DNA from: Variovorax sp. Root318D1 | Lineage (GTDB): Bacteria > Pseudomonadota > Gammaproteobacteria > Burkholderiales > Burkholderiaceae_C | Length of the DNA: 64,000 nucleotides | Assembly: GCF_001424835.1 (NCBI RefSeq) | Contig: NZ_LMCQ01000020.1 | Span: forward strand, 1,384-65,383 | Direction of reading: 5' to 3' | In this document: one piece after another, positions 17,134 to 24,359 of the stretch | How positions within the stretch are numbered: the first letter of the stretch is position 1 | Layout of the letters: each line of letters opens with the position of its first letter | Made by a program: the position numbers and the translations under genes | The notes under the pieces: model-generated | What the model saw: only the letters and a program-made list of their open reading frames with translations | Told to the model about the DNA's origin: nothing | Database searches by the model: none

Positions 17134-18315
17134 ATGAACAGCCGAAAGATCAAGACCTGGGCCTGGGTGCACAAGTGGAGCAGCCTCGTGTGCACCGTGT
17201 TCATGCTGCTGCTGTGCATCACGGGCTTGCCGCTGATCTTTCATCACGAGATCGGCCATCTGCTGGGCACCGAGGTCGAAGCGCCCAAGATGCCGGCGGA
17301 CACGCCGCGCGTGAGCCTGGACCGCGTGCTCGAGACGGCGCGTTCGAAGCACCCCGAGCGGGTGGTGCAGTTCGTCTCGCAGCCCGAGGACGACGATGGT
17401 CTCTGGCTCGTCACGCTCACGCCCACGCCCGAGCCCACCGAAGATTTCAAGACAGTGGCCATCGACGCGCGCACGGGTGTCGTCCTTGCGCAGCCGAAGT
17501 TCGACGAGGGCTTCATGTATGTGATGTTCAAGCTGCACATCGACCTGTTCGCGGGGCTCGCAGGCAAGCTCTTCCTGGGCTTCATGGGCTTGCTGCTGCT
17601 CGTGGCCATCGTCTCCGGCGTCGTGCTCTATGCGCCGTTCATGCGCAAGCTCGACTTCGGCACCGTGCGGCGCGAGAAGCGGCCGCGCCTCAAGTGGCTC
17701 GACCTGCACAACCTGCTGGGCATCGTCACGCTGGTGTGGCTGTTCGTGGTGGGCTCCACCGGCATGATCAACACCTGGGCCGACCTGATCATAAAGTACT
17801 GGCAGTACGACCAGCTCAGCACGCTGCTGGCCCCCTACAAGAACGAACCGACCGTGCCCGTGGCCCAGCGCGCATCGGTGCAGCGGTCGATGGACGTCGC
17901 CCTCCAGCAGGCGCCCGACATGAAGCTGTCCTTCATCGCGTTCCCGGGCACTTCGTTCTCGAGCCCACACCACACCACCTTCTTCATGCGCGGCAACGAG
18001 CCCTTCACTTCGAAGCTGCTGCAGCCGGTGCTGGTCGACGCCAAGACGGCCCAGGTAACCGCGGCGCCGAAGATGCCTTGGTACCTGACGGCGCTACTGG
18101 TGTCGCAGCCGCTGCACTTCGGCGACTACGGCGGCATGCCGATGCAGATCATCTGGGCGCTGCTCGACATCGCGACCATCATCGTGCTGGGCAGCGGGCT
18201 TTACCTGTGGCTCAAGCGCGGCAACACCGTGCCTGCGCCGACGCCCGCCGGGCGCGCGCCGCAGCATGGCGGCCAGCAGCCCGACCCGGCCCCTGCCATG
18301 AAGGTGCAGGCATGA
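17134..18315 (+). CDS. PepSY-associated TM helix protein (putative ferric-siderophore reductase)
   Basis: 393 aa. Four membrane segments are visible at about 15-38 (SLVCTVFMLLLCITGLPLIF), 145-170 (LFLGFMGLLLLVAIVSGVVLY), 190-215 (LLGIVTLVWLFVVGSTGM) and 335-365 (IIWALLDIATIIVLGSGLYLW). Conserved histidines near the membrane (WVHKWSS, FHHEIGH, LHIDLF, LHNLLG) fit haem binding. PepSY_TM proteins of this layout are commonly encoded with TonB siderophore receptors and are believed to reduce the imported ferric chelate in the periplasm or at the inner membrane. It overlaps the small membrane protein downstream by ATGA. Confidence 0.82.
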   Translation: MNSRKIKTWAWVHKWSSLVCTVFMLLLCITGLPLIFHHEIGHLLGTEVEAPKMPADTPRVSLDRVLETARSKHPERVVQFVSQPEDDDGLWLVTLTPTPEPTEDFKTVAIDARTGVVLAQPKFDEGFMYVMFKLHIDLFAGLAGKLFLGFMGLLLLVAIVSGVVLYAPFMRKLDFGTVRREKRPRLKWLDLHNLLGIVTLVWLFVVGSTGMINTWADLIIKYWQYDQLSTLLAPYKNEPTVPVAQRASVQRSMDVALQQAPDMKLSFIAFPGTSFSSPHHTTFFMRGNEPFTSKLLQPVLVDAKTAQVTAAPKMPWYLTALLVSQPLHFGDYGGMPMQIIWALLDIATIIVLGSGLYLWLKRGNTVPAPTPAGRAPQHGGQQPDPAPAMKVQA

Positions 18316-18491
18316 AGCACCGGCAAGCGTTCCGGCGCATGTGGGGCTGGCCGATCGTGCTCGGCGTGCTGACCGCCGTCGGTCTGGTTTCCGCGCTGTT
18401 CAGCGACGGTGGGCTGGGCGACGTGCTGGCCTGGTTTGCGCTGGGCCTGCCGGTCGTCGTGTGCGTCTGGTACGGCTGGCGCAGGACCTGA
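18312..18491 (+). CDS. Small inner-membrane protein, 59 aa
   Basis: It starts at ATG 18312 inside the stop of the PepSY gene (ATGA overlap) and codes MKHRQAFRRMWGWP followed by two hydrophobic helices (IVLGVLTAVGLVSALF and VLAWFALGLPVVVCVWYGW), ending WRRT. Basic N- and C-termini would both face the cytoplasm. Small two-helix proteins are often found after PepSY_TM genes in Burkholderiales iron operons; the function is unknown. Translational coupling to the PepSY gene suggests a subunit or stabilising partner. Confidence 0.7.
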   Translation: MKHRQAFRRMWGWPIVLGVLTAVGLVSALFSDGGLGDVLAWFALGLPVVVCVWYGWRRT

Positions 18492-18506
18492 GCGGCGCTC
18501 AGAAGC

Positions 18507-18535
18507 GCAAATGCCGGCGCGAGGCCGGCATTTGC
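18507..18535. terminator. Bidirectional hairpin between the iron operon and metK
   Basis: A perfect 12-base stem (GCAAATGCCGGC at 18507-18518 with GCCGGCATTTGC at 18524-18535) and a 5-base loop. A/T bases at both edges let it act for the plus-strand iron operon and the minus-strand metK, whose stop is at 18565. Confidence 0.75.
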
Positions 18536-18564
18536 ATTTCAGAAGGGGTAAGAAGCCCCGGGCT

Positions 18565-19746
18565 TTACAGACCTGCCGCGGCGCGCAGCGCGGCTGCCTG
18601 CGTGGTCGCTTCCCAGGTGAACTCGGGCTCTTCGCGGCCGAAGTGGCCGTAGGCCGCGGTTTTCTGGTAGATGGGTCGCAGCAGGTCGAGCATCTGGATG
18701 ATGCCCTTCGGACGCAGGTCGAAGAACTCGCGCACGAGTTCGGCGATCTTGCTGTCGGGGATCACGCCGGTGCCTTCGGTGTAGACCGTGATGTTCATCG
18801 GCTGGGCCACGCCGATCGCGTAGGCAACCTGGATCTGGCACTGGCGCGCCAGGCCGGCGGCCACGATGTTCTTGGCCACGTAGCGCGCGGCGTAGGCGGC
18901 CGAGCGGTCGACCTTGGACGGGTCCTTGCCCGAGAACGCGCCGCCGCCGTGCGGGCAGGCGCCGCCGTAGGTGTCGACGATGATCTTGCGGCCCGTGAGG
19001 CCGCAATCGCCCTGCGGACCGCCGATGACGAAGCGGCCGGTCGGGTTGATCAGGTAGCGCGTGTCCTTGAGCCATTCCTTGGGCAGCACGGGCTTGATGA
19101 TCTCCTCGATGATGGCTTCGTTGAACGAGGCCTTCATCTTGGTCGGCGTCTCGCTCTGGTCGGGGCTGTGCTGCGTGGAGAGCACCACGGTGTCGATGCT
19201 GTGCGGCTTGCCGTCCACATAGCGCATCGTCACCTGGCTCTTGGCGTCCGGCCGCAGGAAGGGCAGGCGGCCGTCCTTGCGCAGCTGGGCCTGGCGCTCG
19301 ACGAGTCGGTGCGCGTAATAGATGGGCGCGGGCATCAGCTCGGGCGTTTCGTCGCAGGCGTAGCCGAACATCAGGCCCTGGTCGCCGGCGCCGGTGTTCA
19401 GGTGGTCGTCGCTCGCGTGGTCCACGCCCTGGGCAATGTCGTTGGACTGCTTGTCGTAGCAGACCATCACCGCGCAGCCCTTGTAGTCGATGCCGTACTC
19501 GGTGTTGTCGTAGCCGATGCGCTTGATGGTGTCGCGCGCCACCTGGATGTAGTCGACGTGCGCGTTGGTGGTGATCTCGCCGGCGAGCACCACGAGGCCG
19601 GTGTTGGTCAGCGTCTCGGCGGCCACGCGGCTGCGCGGGTCCTGCTCGAAGATCGCGTCCAGGATGGCGTCCGAGATCTGGTCGGCAACCTTGTCGGGGT
19701 GGCCTTCGGAGACGGATTCGGAAGTGAAGAGAAAGTCGTTCGCCAT
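18565..19746 (-). CDS. metK: S-adenosylmethionine synthetase
   Basis: 393 aa from ATG 19746 (MANDFLFTSESVSEGHPDK), the usual length and start; AAGGAG lies upstream. The frame is open a further 34 codons upstream but the family start is clear. Key features: GHPDK with catalytic His16, GAGDQGLMFGYA (ATP-binding hexapeptide region), the flexible loop, GGGAFSGKDPSKVDRS (P-loop-like GGGAFSGKD) and YAIGVA. It makes AdoMet from methionine and ATP in the cytoplasm as a tetramer. It is divergent from the LpxL-like genes across a 220-base intergenic region in which I see no clear riboswitch. Confidence 0.97.
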   Translation of the reverse strand: MANDFLFTSESVSEGHPDKVADQISDAILDAIFEQDPRSRVAAETLTNTGLVVLAGEITTNAHVDYIQVARDTIKRIGYDNTEYGIDYKGCAVMVCYDKQSNDIAQGVDHASDDHLNTGAGDQGLMFGYACDETPELMPAPIYYAHRLVERQAQLRKDGRLPFLRPDAKSQVTMRYVDGKPHSIDTVVLSTQHSPDQSETPTKMKASFNEAIIEEIIKPVLPKEWLKDTRYLINPTGRFVIGGPQGDCGLTGRKIIVDTYGGACPHGGGAFSGKDPSKVDRSAAYAARYVAKNIVAAGLARQCQIQVAYAIGVAQPMNITVYTEGTGVIPDSKIAELVREFFDLRPKGIIQMLDLLRPIYQKTAAYGHFGREEPEFTWEATTQAAALRAAAGL

Positions 19747-19966
19747 TTTGTTCAAAGCTCCTTGAAGTGACTTGGCGCGTTGCCAACTCTGCGGAGCCCT
19801 GGCGAACGCTTTAGCAGATGCCGATGAATCGACGGGGCACAATCGCATTTGCGCTTGTGTTTGTCGCCCTGCAAGTTGTTCCGTAACTCGGCGACAATTT
19901 GCATTCTATTCGAGCCGCGCCAAACCCGTGCGCGCGCGTCCTGGTATTCACACTCCCTGTCAGCCC

Positions 19967-20863
19967 ATGGTCACCTTGTTCCGCCTGCTTGCCCGCGTAC
20001 CGATGCCGTTGATGCATCGGCTCGGCGCGTTGCTGGGTTGGATCGTTTGGTGGTGCGCTCCGGACTACCGCCGCCGCTTCAAGGCCAATGCCGAGAGCGC
20101 GGGCGTCAGCCCCGAGCAGTACCGCCCCGCCATCGCTGCCGCCGGCCAGATGGCGGCCGAGCTGCCTTGGCTCTGGCTGCGCCCGCAAGGCGAAAGCGTG
20201 CTGCGCCGCGTGGTGCGGTGGGAGGGCGTGGAGGCCTTCGAGGCCGCCATGCGGGCGAAGAGGGGTGTGATCCTGGTGGCGCCGCACCTGGGCAGCTGGG
20301 AGATGTGCGGCCAGGCCATCGGCGAACGCTTTCTCGAAACCTACGGCCCCATCACGGCGCTGTTCCGTCCCGCCCGCAAGAAATGGATGGCCGAGCTGAT
20401 TGCCGCGGGCTCGCGCGACCGGCCCGGCCTGCAAACCCTGCCAACCAACAACACCGGCGTGCGCGGCCTCATCCGCACGCTGCGCAGCGGCGGCTACACC
20501 GGTATCCTGCCCGACCAGGTACCGCCGCTGGGGCAGGGCGTGTGGGCTCCGTTTCTCGGCCGGCCGGCTTACACCATGACGCTGCTGCCGCGCCTCGCGC
20601 AGCAGACCGGCGCCGCCTGCTTCTTGAGCGTATGCGAAAGGCTGCCGCGCGGTGCGGGCTACGTGATCCGCTTCGAGCCCATCGTGGGCACGCCGCTCAC
20701 CGATGCGGCCGCGCCCATCGAAGCCGCGGCCGCCGCCATGAACGACGCCATCGGGCGCTTGATTCACAGCCTGCCGGGGCAGTATGTGTGGGACTACGCG
20801 CGCTACAAGGAGCCGCGCGGTGAAACCGTGGCAGCCACCCCGAGCGGGGAGCGGGCACGATGA
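19967..20863 (+). CDS. Lipid A biosynthesis (LpxL/HtrB-type) acyltransferase, first copy
   Basis: 298 aa from ATG 19967 (MVTLFRLLARVPMPLMHRLGALLGW), chosen because homologues begin with this membrane-surface helix; the frame is open upstream but non-conserved. HLGSWE supplies the HX4E acyltransferase motif (about residue 103), and FRPARK and GILPDQVPPLGQGVWAPFLGRPAYT are typical of the LpxL/LpxM family, which adds a secondary acyl chain to Kdo-lipid A at the inner membrane. It overlaps the second acyltransferase by ATGA. Two copies fit one lauroyl and one myristoyl transferase; which is which cannot be decided. Confidence 0.88.
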   Translation: MVTLFRLLARVPMPLMHRLGALLGWIVWWCAPDYRRRFKANAESAGVSPEQYRPAIAAAGQMAAELPWLWLRPQGESVLRRVVRWEGVEAFEAAMRAKRGVILVAPHLGSWEMCGQAIGERFLETYGPITALFRPARKKWMAELIAAGSRDRPGLQTLPTNNTGVRGLIRTLRSGGYTGILPDQVPPLGQGVWAPFLGRPAYTMTLLPRLAQQTGAACFLSVCERLPRGAGYVIRFEPIVGTPLTDAAAPIEAAAAAMNDAIGRLIHSLPGQYVWDYARYKEPRGETVAATPSGERAR

Positions 20864-21744
20864 GTTTCGGTTCCCGCCTTGGCATCGGCTTCATGCGCAC
20901 GATCGCCCCGTTGCCCCTGCCATTGATCCGCGGATTCGGCGCGCTGCTGGGGCGCGTGCTCCACACCGTCGCCGTGCCGCGGCGCCGCGTGGTCGACACC
21001 AATCTAGCGGTGTGCTTTCCCCATAAATCCGAAGCCGAACGCCGCCGCATCGCGCGCGAGACCTTCGTCTATGTGGCGCAGTCGTGGCTCGACCGCAGCT
21101 GGCTCTGGCATGCGCCCGAAAAGGTGGTGGCCAGCCGGCTCAAGGTGGTGGGCGCGCCCCAGGAGATCGACGAGATCGCCAATGGCGACGAGCCGATGAT
21201 TCTGTTCGCGCCGCATTTCTACGGCCTCGATGCCGCGGCCACGGCATTGACCATGCATACGCCGCGGCCTTCGGCGACCATCTACACGACCCAGCGCGAT
21301 CCAATGGTCGACGAGTGGATTCGCGAAGGCCGCACGCGCTTCGGCAACGTGGCGGCGCTCAATCGCGTCGATGGCATCAAACCCGTGCTCGGAGGCCTGC
21401 GCAAGGGCGGCCTCCTGTACCTGCTGCCGGACATGGACTTCGGCCGCGACCAGACCATCTTCGTGCCGTTCTATGGTGTGCAGGCCGCGACCGTGCCGTC
21501 GCTGTCGCGCTTTGCACGGCTGGGCAAGGCCAAGGTGGTGCCCGTGGTTTCCAGGCTCACGCCCGAGGGCTACGAGATCCAAGTGCTGCCGGCCTGGCAG
21601 AACTTTCCCACCGACGACGTCGAAGCCGACACGGCGCTCATGAACCAGCGGCTGCAGGGCTACATCGACACCATGCCGTCGCAGTACTACTGGGTGCACC
21701 GCCGCTTCAAGACGCGTCCCGAAGGCGAGGCGCCCATCTACTGA
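20860..21744 (+). CDS. Lipid A biosynthesis (LpxL/HtrB-type) acyltransferase, second copy
   Basis: 294 aa. It starts MSFGSRLGIGFMRTIAPLPLPLIRGFGALLGRVL and has TNLAVCFPHKSEAERRRIARETF, the conserved N-terminal block of LpxL/LpxM, plus HFYGLD (HX4D motif), TTQRDPMVDEWI, LLPDMDFGRDQTIFVPFYGVQAAT and PSQYYWVHRRFKTRPEGE at the C-terminus, where the Y/W-W-H/R-R-F-K-T-R-P run is characteristic. It is better conserved than its upstream neighbour, with which it overlaps by four bases. It is likely the main lauroyl transferase of lipid A assembly. Confidence 0.92.
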   Translation: MSFGSRLGIGFMRTIAPLPLPLIRGFGALLGRVLHTVAVPRRRVVDTNLAVCFPHKSEAERRRIARETFVYVAQSWLDRSWLWHAPEKVVASRLKVVGAPQEIDEIANGDEPMILFAPHFYGLDAAATALTMHTPRPSATIYTTQRDPMVDEWIREGRTRFGNVAALNRVDGIKPVLGGLRKGGLLYLLPDMDFGRDQTIFVPFYGVQAATVPSLSRFARLGKAKVVPVVSRLTPEGYEIQVLPAWQNFPTDDVEADTALMNQRLQGYIDTMPSQYYWVHRRFKTRPEGEAPIY

Positions 21745-21763
21745 GCCGTCCGCGGAGGGCGCC

Positions 21764-22675
21764 TCAGTGGCGCTTCAGGAAAGCTTCGATTTCGCGCGCC
21801 ACCAGCTGCGGCTGCTCGTGCACGATCCAGTGCGTGGCGTTGGGCACCTTCTTGATCTCGAGTTCCGGCACGTACTCTTCCAGGCCTTCGATCAGGCCGG
21901 GCAGCAGCGCCGCATCGTCGAGCGCCCAGAAAACGAAAGTCGGCACGTTCACGGTGAGTCTCTCGCGCGGCAGCACCGGGATGCTTTCGATACTCTGGCC
22001 GGGCAGCGGCGGCTTCATCGGCGTGACGCGGTAGAGATTGCAGGCACCCGTGAGGCCCGCACTCCAGACTTCGCGGTACTGCTGCTTCACCTCTTCCGTG
22101 AGCCAGCCGAAACCTTCGGGTCCGGCCTTCATCAAGGTGAAGAAGGGCCACATGCGCTTGAAGTCGTCGGCCGAGAGCAGGGCCTCCGCATCGGGCCTCG
22201 CGAGAAAGTTCATGTAGGCGCTGGCTTGCTGCTGCGCCGGGCTGTTGCGCAGTTCGCGTGTGAAGGTGCCGGGGTGCGGCGAATTGATGATGACCAGCCG
22301 TCCGACCTGCTCCGGAAAGGCGTTGGCATAGCCCCAGCCGAAAGCGCCGCCCCAGTCGTGCGCCACCAGCGCAGCCATGGTGCCGTCGGCGCTTTCAGTG
22401 GCTGCCAACTGCTGGATGTCCTGAATCAGCAAGTGGGCCTTGTATGCGGCCACGTCGGTCGGCGCGCTCGACTTCTCGAAGCCGCGCAGGTTGGGCGCGA
22501 CACAGCGGTAGCCGCCGTGCGCCGGGTCGGCAAAATATTCGAGCAGTTCGTCCCAGATGAACGCGGCCTCCGGAAAGCCATGCAGGAACACCATCAGCGG
22601 CCGGCCAGGCGTGCCGGTGGCCCGGCAGCTCAGCGTGGTTCCGTTGGGCAGGCTGCGCTGGAACGTCTCGATCAT
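21764..22675 (-). CDS. Alpha/beta hydrolase, epoxide hydrolase/haloacetate dehalogenase-like
   Basis: 303 aa. HGFPE (32-36) is the oxyanion-hole motif of epoxide hydrolases; the nucleophile is Asp107 in VAHDWGG; acid near FWALDDAALL; and the catalytic His lies in NATHWIVHEQP near 285. An Asp nucleophile rather than Ser points to epoxide hydrolase or haloalkane/fluoroacetate dehalogenase chemistry. The cap region (about 135-215) would set the substrate. It stands alone, convergent with the acyltransferase genes (20 bases between stops), so context does not help. Confidence 0.85.
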   Translation of the reverse strand: MIETFQRSLPNGTTLSCRATGTPGRPLMVFLHGFPEAAFIWDELLEYFADPAHGGYRCVAPNLRGFEKSSAPTDVAAYKAHLLIQDIQQLAATESADGTMAALVAHDWGGAFGWGYANAFPEQVGRLVIINSPHPGTFTRELRNSPAQQQASAYMNFLARPDAEALLSADDFKRMWPFFTLMKAGPEGFGWLTEEVKQQYREVWSAGLTGACNLYRVTPMKPPLPGQSIESIPVLPRERLTVNVPTFVFWALDDAALLPGLIEGLEEYVPELEIKKVPNATHWIVHEQPQLVAREIEAFLKRH

Positions 22676-22755
22676 GCTTTTGTCTCCTTCGACTTTCGTC
22701 GCTATTGTTTTGATAGTGGATCACGCTGATGAAACGCCGGCGAGCCGGCTTTTCC

Positions 22756-23532
22756 CTAGGTGTCTTCCGGCGCCGGCGGTTCCGCCTGCGGTGCTTCGGC
22801 CTTTGCGTCTCCGGGCGGATGCGCCCAGCGCCAGAGCAGCTCGGCGGCTTCCCCCACACCCTGTTTCTTGAGGGCGGAAAACAGTTTGACCTCGCCGCCG
22901 CCGGCTTGCAGTCGCGTAATGGACAGCACCTTGGCGCCATCGCTGCGGGTGAGCTTGTCGGCCTTGGTCAGCAGCACGAGGAACTTGAGCCCCTGCTGCA
23001 CGCGCGGGCGGATCACGTCGAGCAGGATCTCGTCGAGTTCCGTGAGGCCGTGGCGGGGGTCGCACATCAGCACCACGCCGCGCAGGTTTTCGCGCGTCAT
23101 CAGGTAGTTGCCCATGACCCGCTGCCAGCGCAGCTTGGCTTCCTTGGGAACCGCGGCATAGCCGTAGCCGGGCAGGTCGGCCAGCACGGCGTCGTCGGCC
23201 TTCTGCTTGCCGACGCCGAACAGGTTGATGTGCTGGGTGCGCCCGGGCGTCTTGGAGGCGAAGGCCAGGCGCGTCTGCTGGGTGAGCGTGTTGATCGCGG
23301 TCGACTTGCCTGCGTTCGAGCGGCCGACGAAGGCGATCTCGGGCAGATCGAGAGGAGGCAAATGTTCCAGCTGCGGGGCGCTGGTCAGGAAGTGGGCGGT
23401 GTGCAGCCAGCCGAGCGCAATGCGCTCGCGCTCGGCGACAAGGGGGTCCACGGCAGGAGTCGCGCGGGAAGGGGGAGCAGCGTGCTTGCGCGACGGGGAG
23501 ATCATCAATGAGCTTTCGGAACGGGCTGCCAT
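22756..23532 (-). CDS. ysxC: Ribosome biogenesis GTPase YsxC/EngB
   Basis: 258 aa from ATG 23532; ATG 23505 (MISPSRKH) is an alternative, and neither has a strong ribosome-binding site. G motifs: G1 GRSNAGKST, G2 TPGRTQ, G3 LADLPGYGYAAV, G4 LTKADK, G5 about SITRLQ/FSALKK. It is a member of the TRAFAC GTPases needed for late assembly of the 50S subunit. The C-terminus has a short acidic/proline extension (GDAKAEAPQAEPPAPEDT) beyond the GTPase. It is divergent from the cytochrome c4 gene, with only 43 bases between the starts, so their promoters overlap. Confidence 0.93.
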   Translation of the reverse strand: MAARSESSLMISPSRKHAAPPSRATPAVDPLVAERERIALGWLHTAHFLTSAPQLEHLPPLDLPEIAFVGRSNAGKSTAINTLTQQTRLAFASKTPGRTQHINLFGVGKQKADDAVLADLPGYGYAAVPKEAKLRWQRVMGNYLMTRENLRGVVLMCDPRHGLTELDEILLDVIRPRVQQGLKFLVLLTKADKLTRSDGAKVLSITRLQAGGGEVKLFSALKKQGVGEAAELLWRWAHPPGDAKAEAPQAEPPAPEDT

Positions 23533-23575
23533 TGTAGAATCGCGCGGTTTTGCGCCAATAAATCGAGCCCCCGAT

Positions 23576-24244
23576 ATGAAGTTGTTTGCCAATTTTCTGC
23601 TTGCAGCCCTCATGGGTGTCGCAGCCAGCGCGAGCCTTGCGGCTGACGATCATGCCGCCGCACCGGCTGCTGCACCCGCGGCCGCCAAGCCGGCCAAGCC
23701 CGATCCCGCCAAGGGCGATGCGGTGTTCAATTCCGCTGCCCAGGCCTGTGCTTCCTGCCACAACGCAGACGGCAACTCGGCCATCGCGGCAAACCCGAAG
23801 CTGGCGCAGCAGCATCCCGAATACATCCTCAAGCAGCTGCAAGACTTCAAGTCCGGCAAGCGCAAGAGTCCCATCATGCAGCCCCTGGCCGCGAAGCTGT
23901 CCGACGAGGACATGCGCAACATCGCCTGGTTCGTGGGTTCCAAGAAGGTCAAGACCGGCTTCTCCAAGGAGAAGGACCTGGTGGCGCTGGGCGAAAAGAT
24001 CTACCGCGGCGGCATTGCCGACCGCCAGATTCCGGCCTGCGCCGGCTGCCACAGCCCCAACGGCGCCGGCATGCCCGCACAATACCCGCGCCTGGGCGGC
24101 CAGCACGCCGAGTACACCGTGGCACAGCTTGTTGCCTTCCGGGACAACGTGCGCCAAAACAGCGCTCCCATGACCGGCGTTGCGGCCAAGCTCAACGACC
24201 GCGAAATCAAGGCTGTTGCAGACTACATCGCCGGCCTGCGCTGA
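23576..24244 (+). CDS. Dihaem cytochrome c4
   Basis: 222 aa from ATG 23576. Signal peptide MKLFANFLLAALMGVAASASLA, an Ala/Pro-rich linker, then two CXXCH haem sites, CASCH near residue 59 and CAGCH near 155, each followed by the typical c4 context (NADGNSAIAANPKLAQQHPEY; PNGAGMPAQYPRLGGQHAEY). The methionine ligands lie in SPIMQPLA and SAPMTGVA. It is a periplasmic electron carrier to terminal oxidases. The System II cytochrome c assembly genes follow, after a terminator. The frame is open upstream of 23576 but that part is antisense to ysxC. Confidence 0.93.
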   Translation: MKLFANFLLAALMGVAASASLAADDHAAAPAAAPAAAKPAKPDPAKGDAVFNSAAQACASCHNADGNSAIAANPKLAQQHPEYILKQLQDFKSGKRKSPIMQPLAAKLSDEDMRNIAWFVGSKKVKTGFSKEKDLVALGEKIYRGGIADRQIPACAGCHSPNGAGMPAQYPRLGGQHAEYTVAQLVAFRDNVRQNSAPMTGVAAKLNDREIKAVADYIAGLR

Positions 24245-24289
24245 CACCACGCCCCTCAGCGTGAACTAACCGCCGATAAAAACCCCAAA

Positions 24290-24335
24290 CAAAGGGCGGG
24301 CCGATCCAACTGGATGGCCCGCCCTTTGCTTTTTC
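24290..24335 (+). terminator. Rho-independent terminator after cytochrome c4
   Basis: A 13-base stem (CAAAGGGCGGGCC at 24290-24302 and GGCCCGCCCTTTG at 24316-24328) with a 13-base loop, followed by a CTTTTT run. It separates cytochrome c4 from the resB gene 30 bases on. Confidence 0.85.
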
Positions 24336-24359
24336 CCTATTCCTTTCTTCCCGCCGCCG

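Noticed and set aside
15924..18315. Long plus-strand frame overlapping the second TonB receptor and PepSY genes
   Set aside because: Only its last 59 codons (18312-18491) look real; the rest is out of frame with two well-supported genes.
19747..19966. SAM- or SAH-type riboswitch upstream of metK
   Set aside because: No recognisable conserved riboswitch core could be found by eye in the leader.
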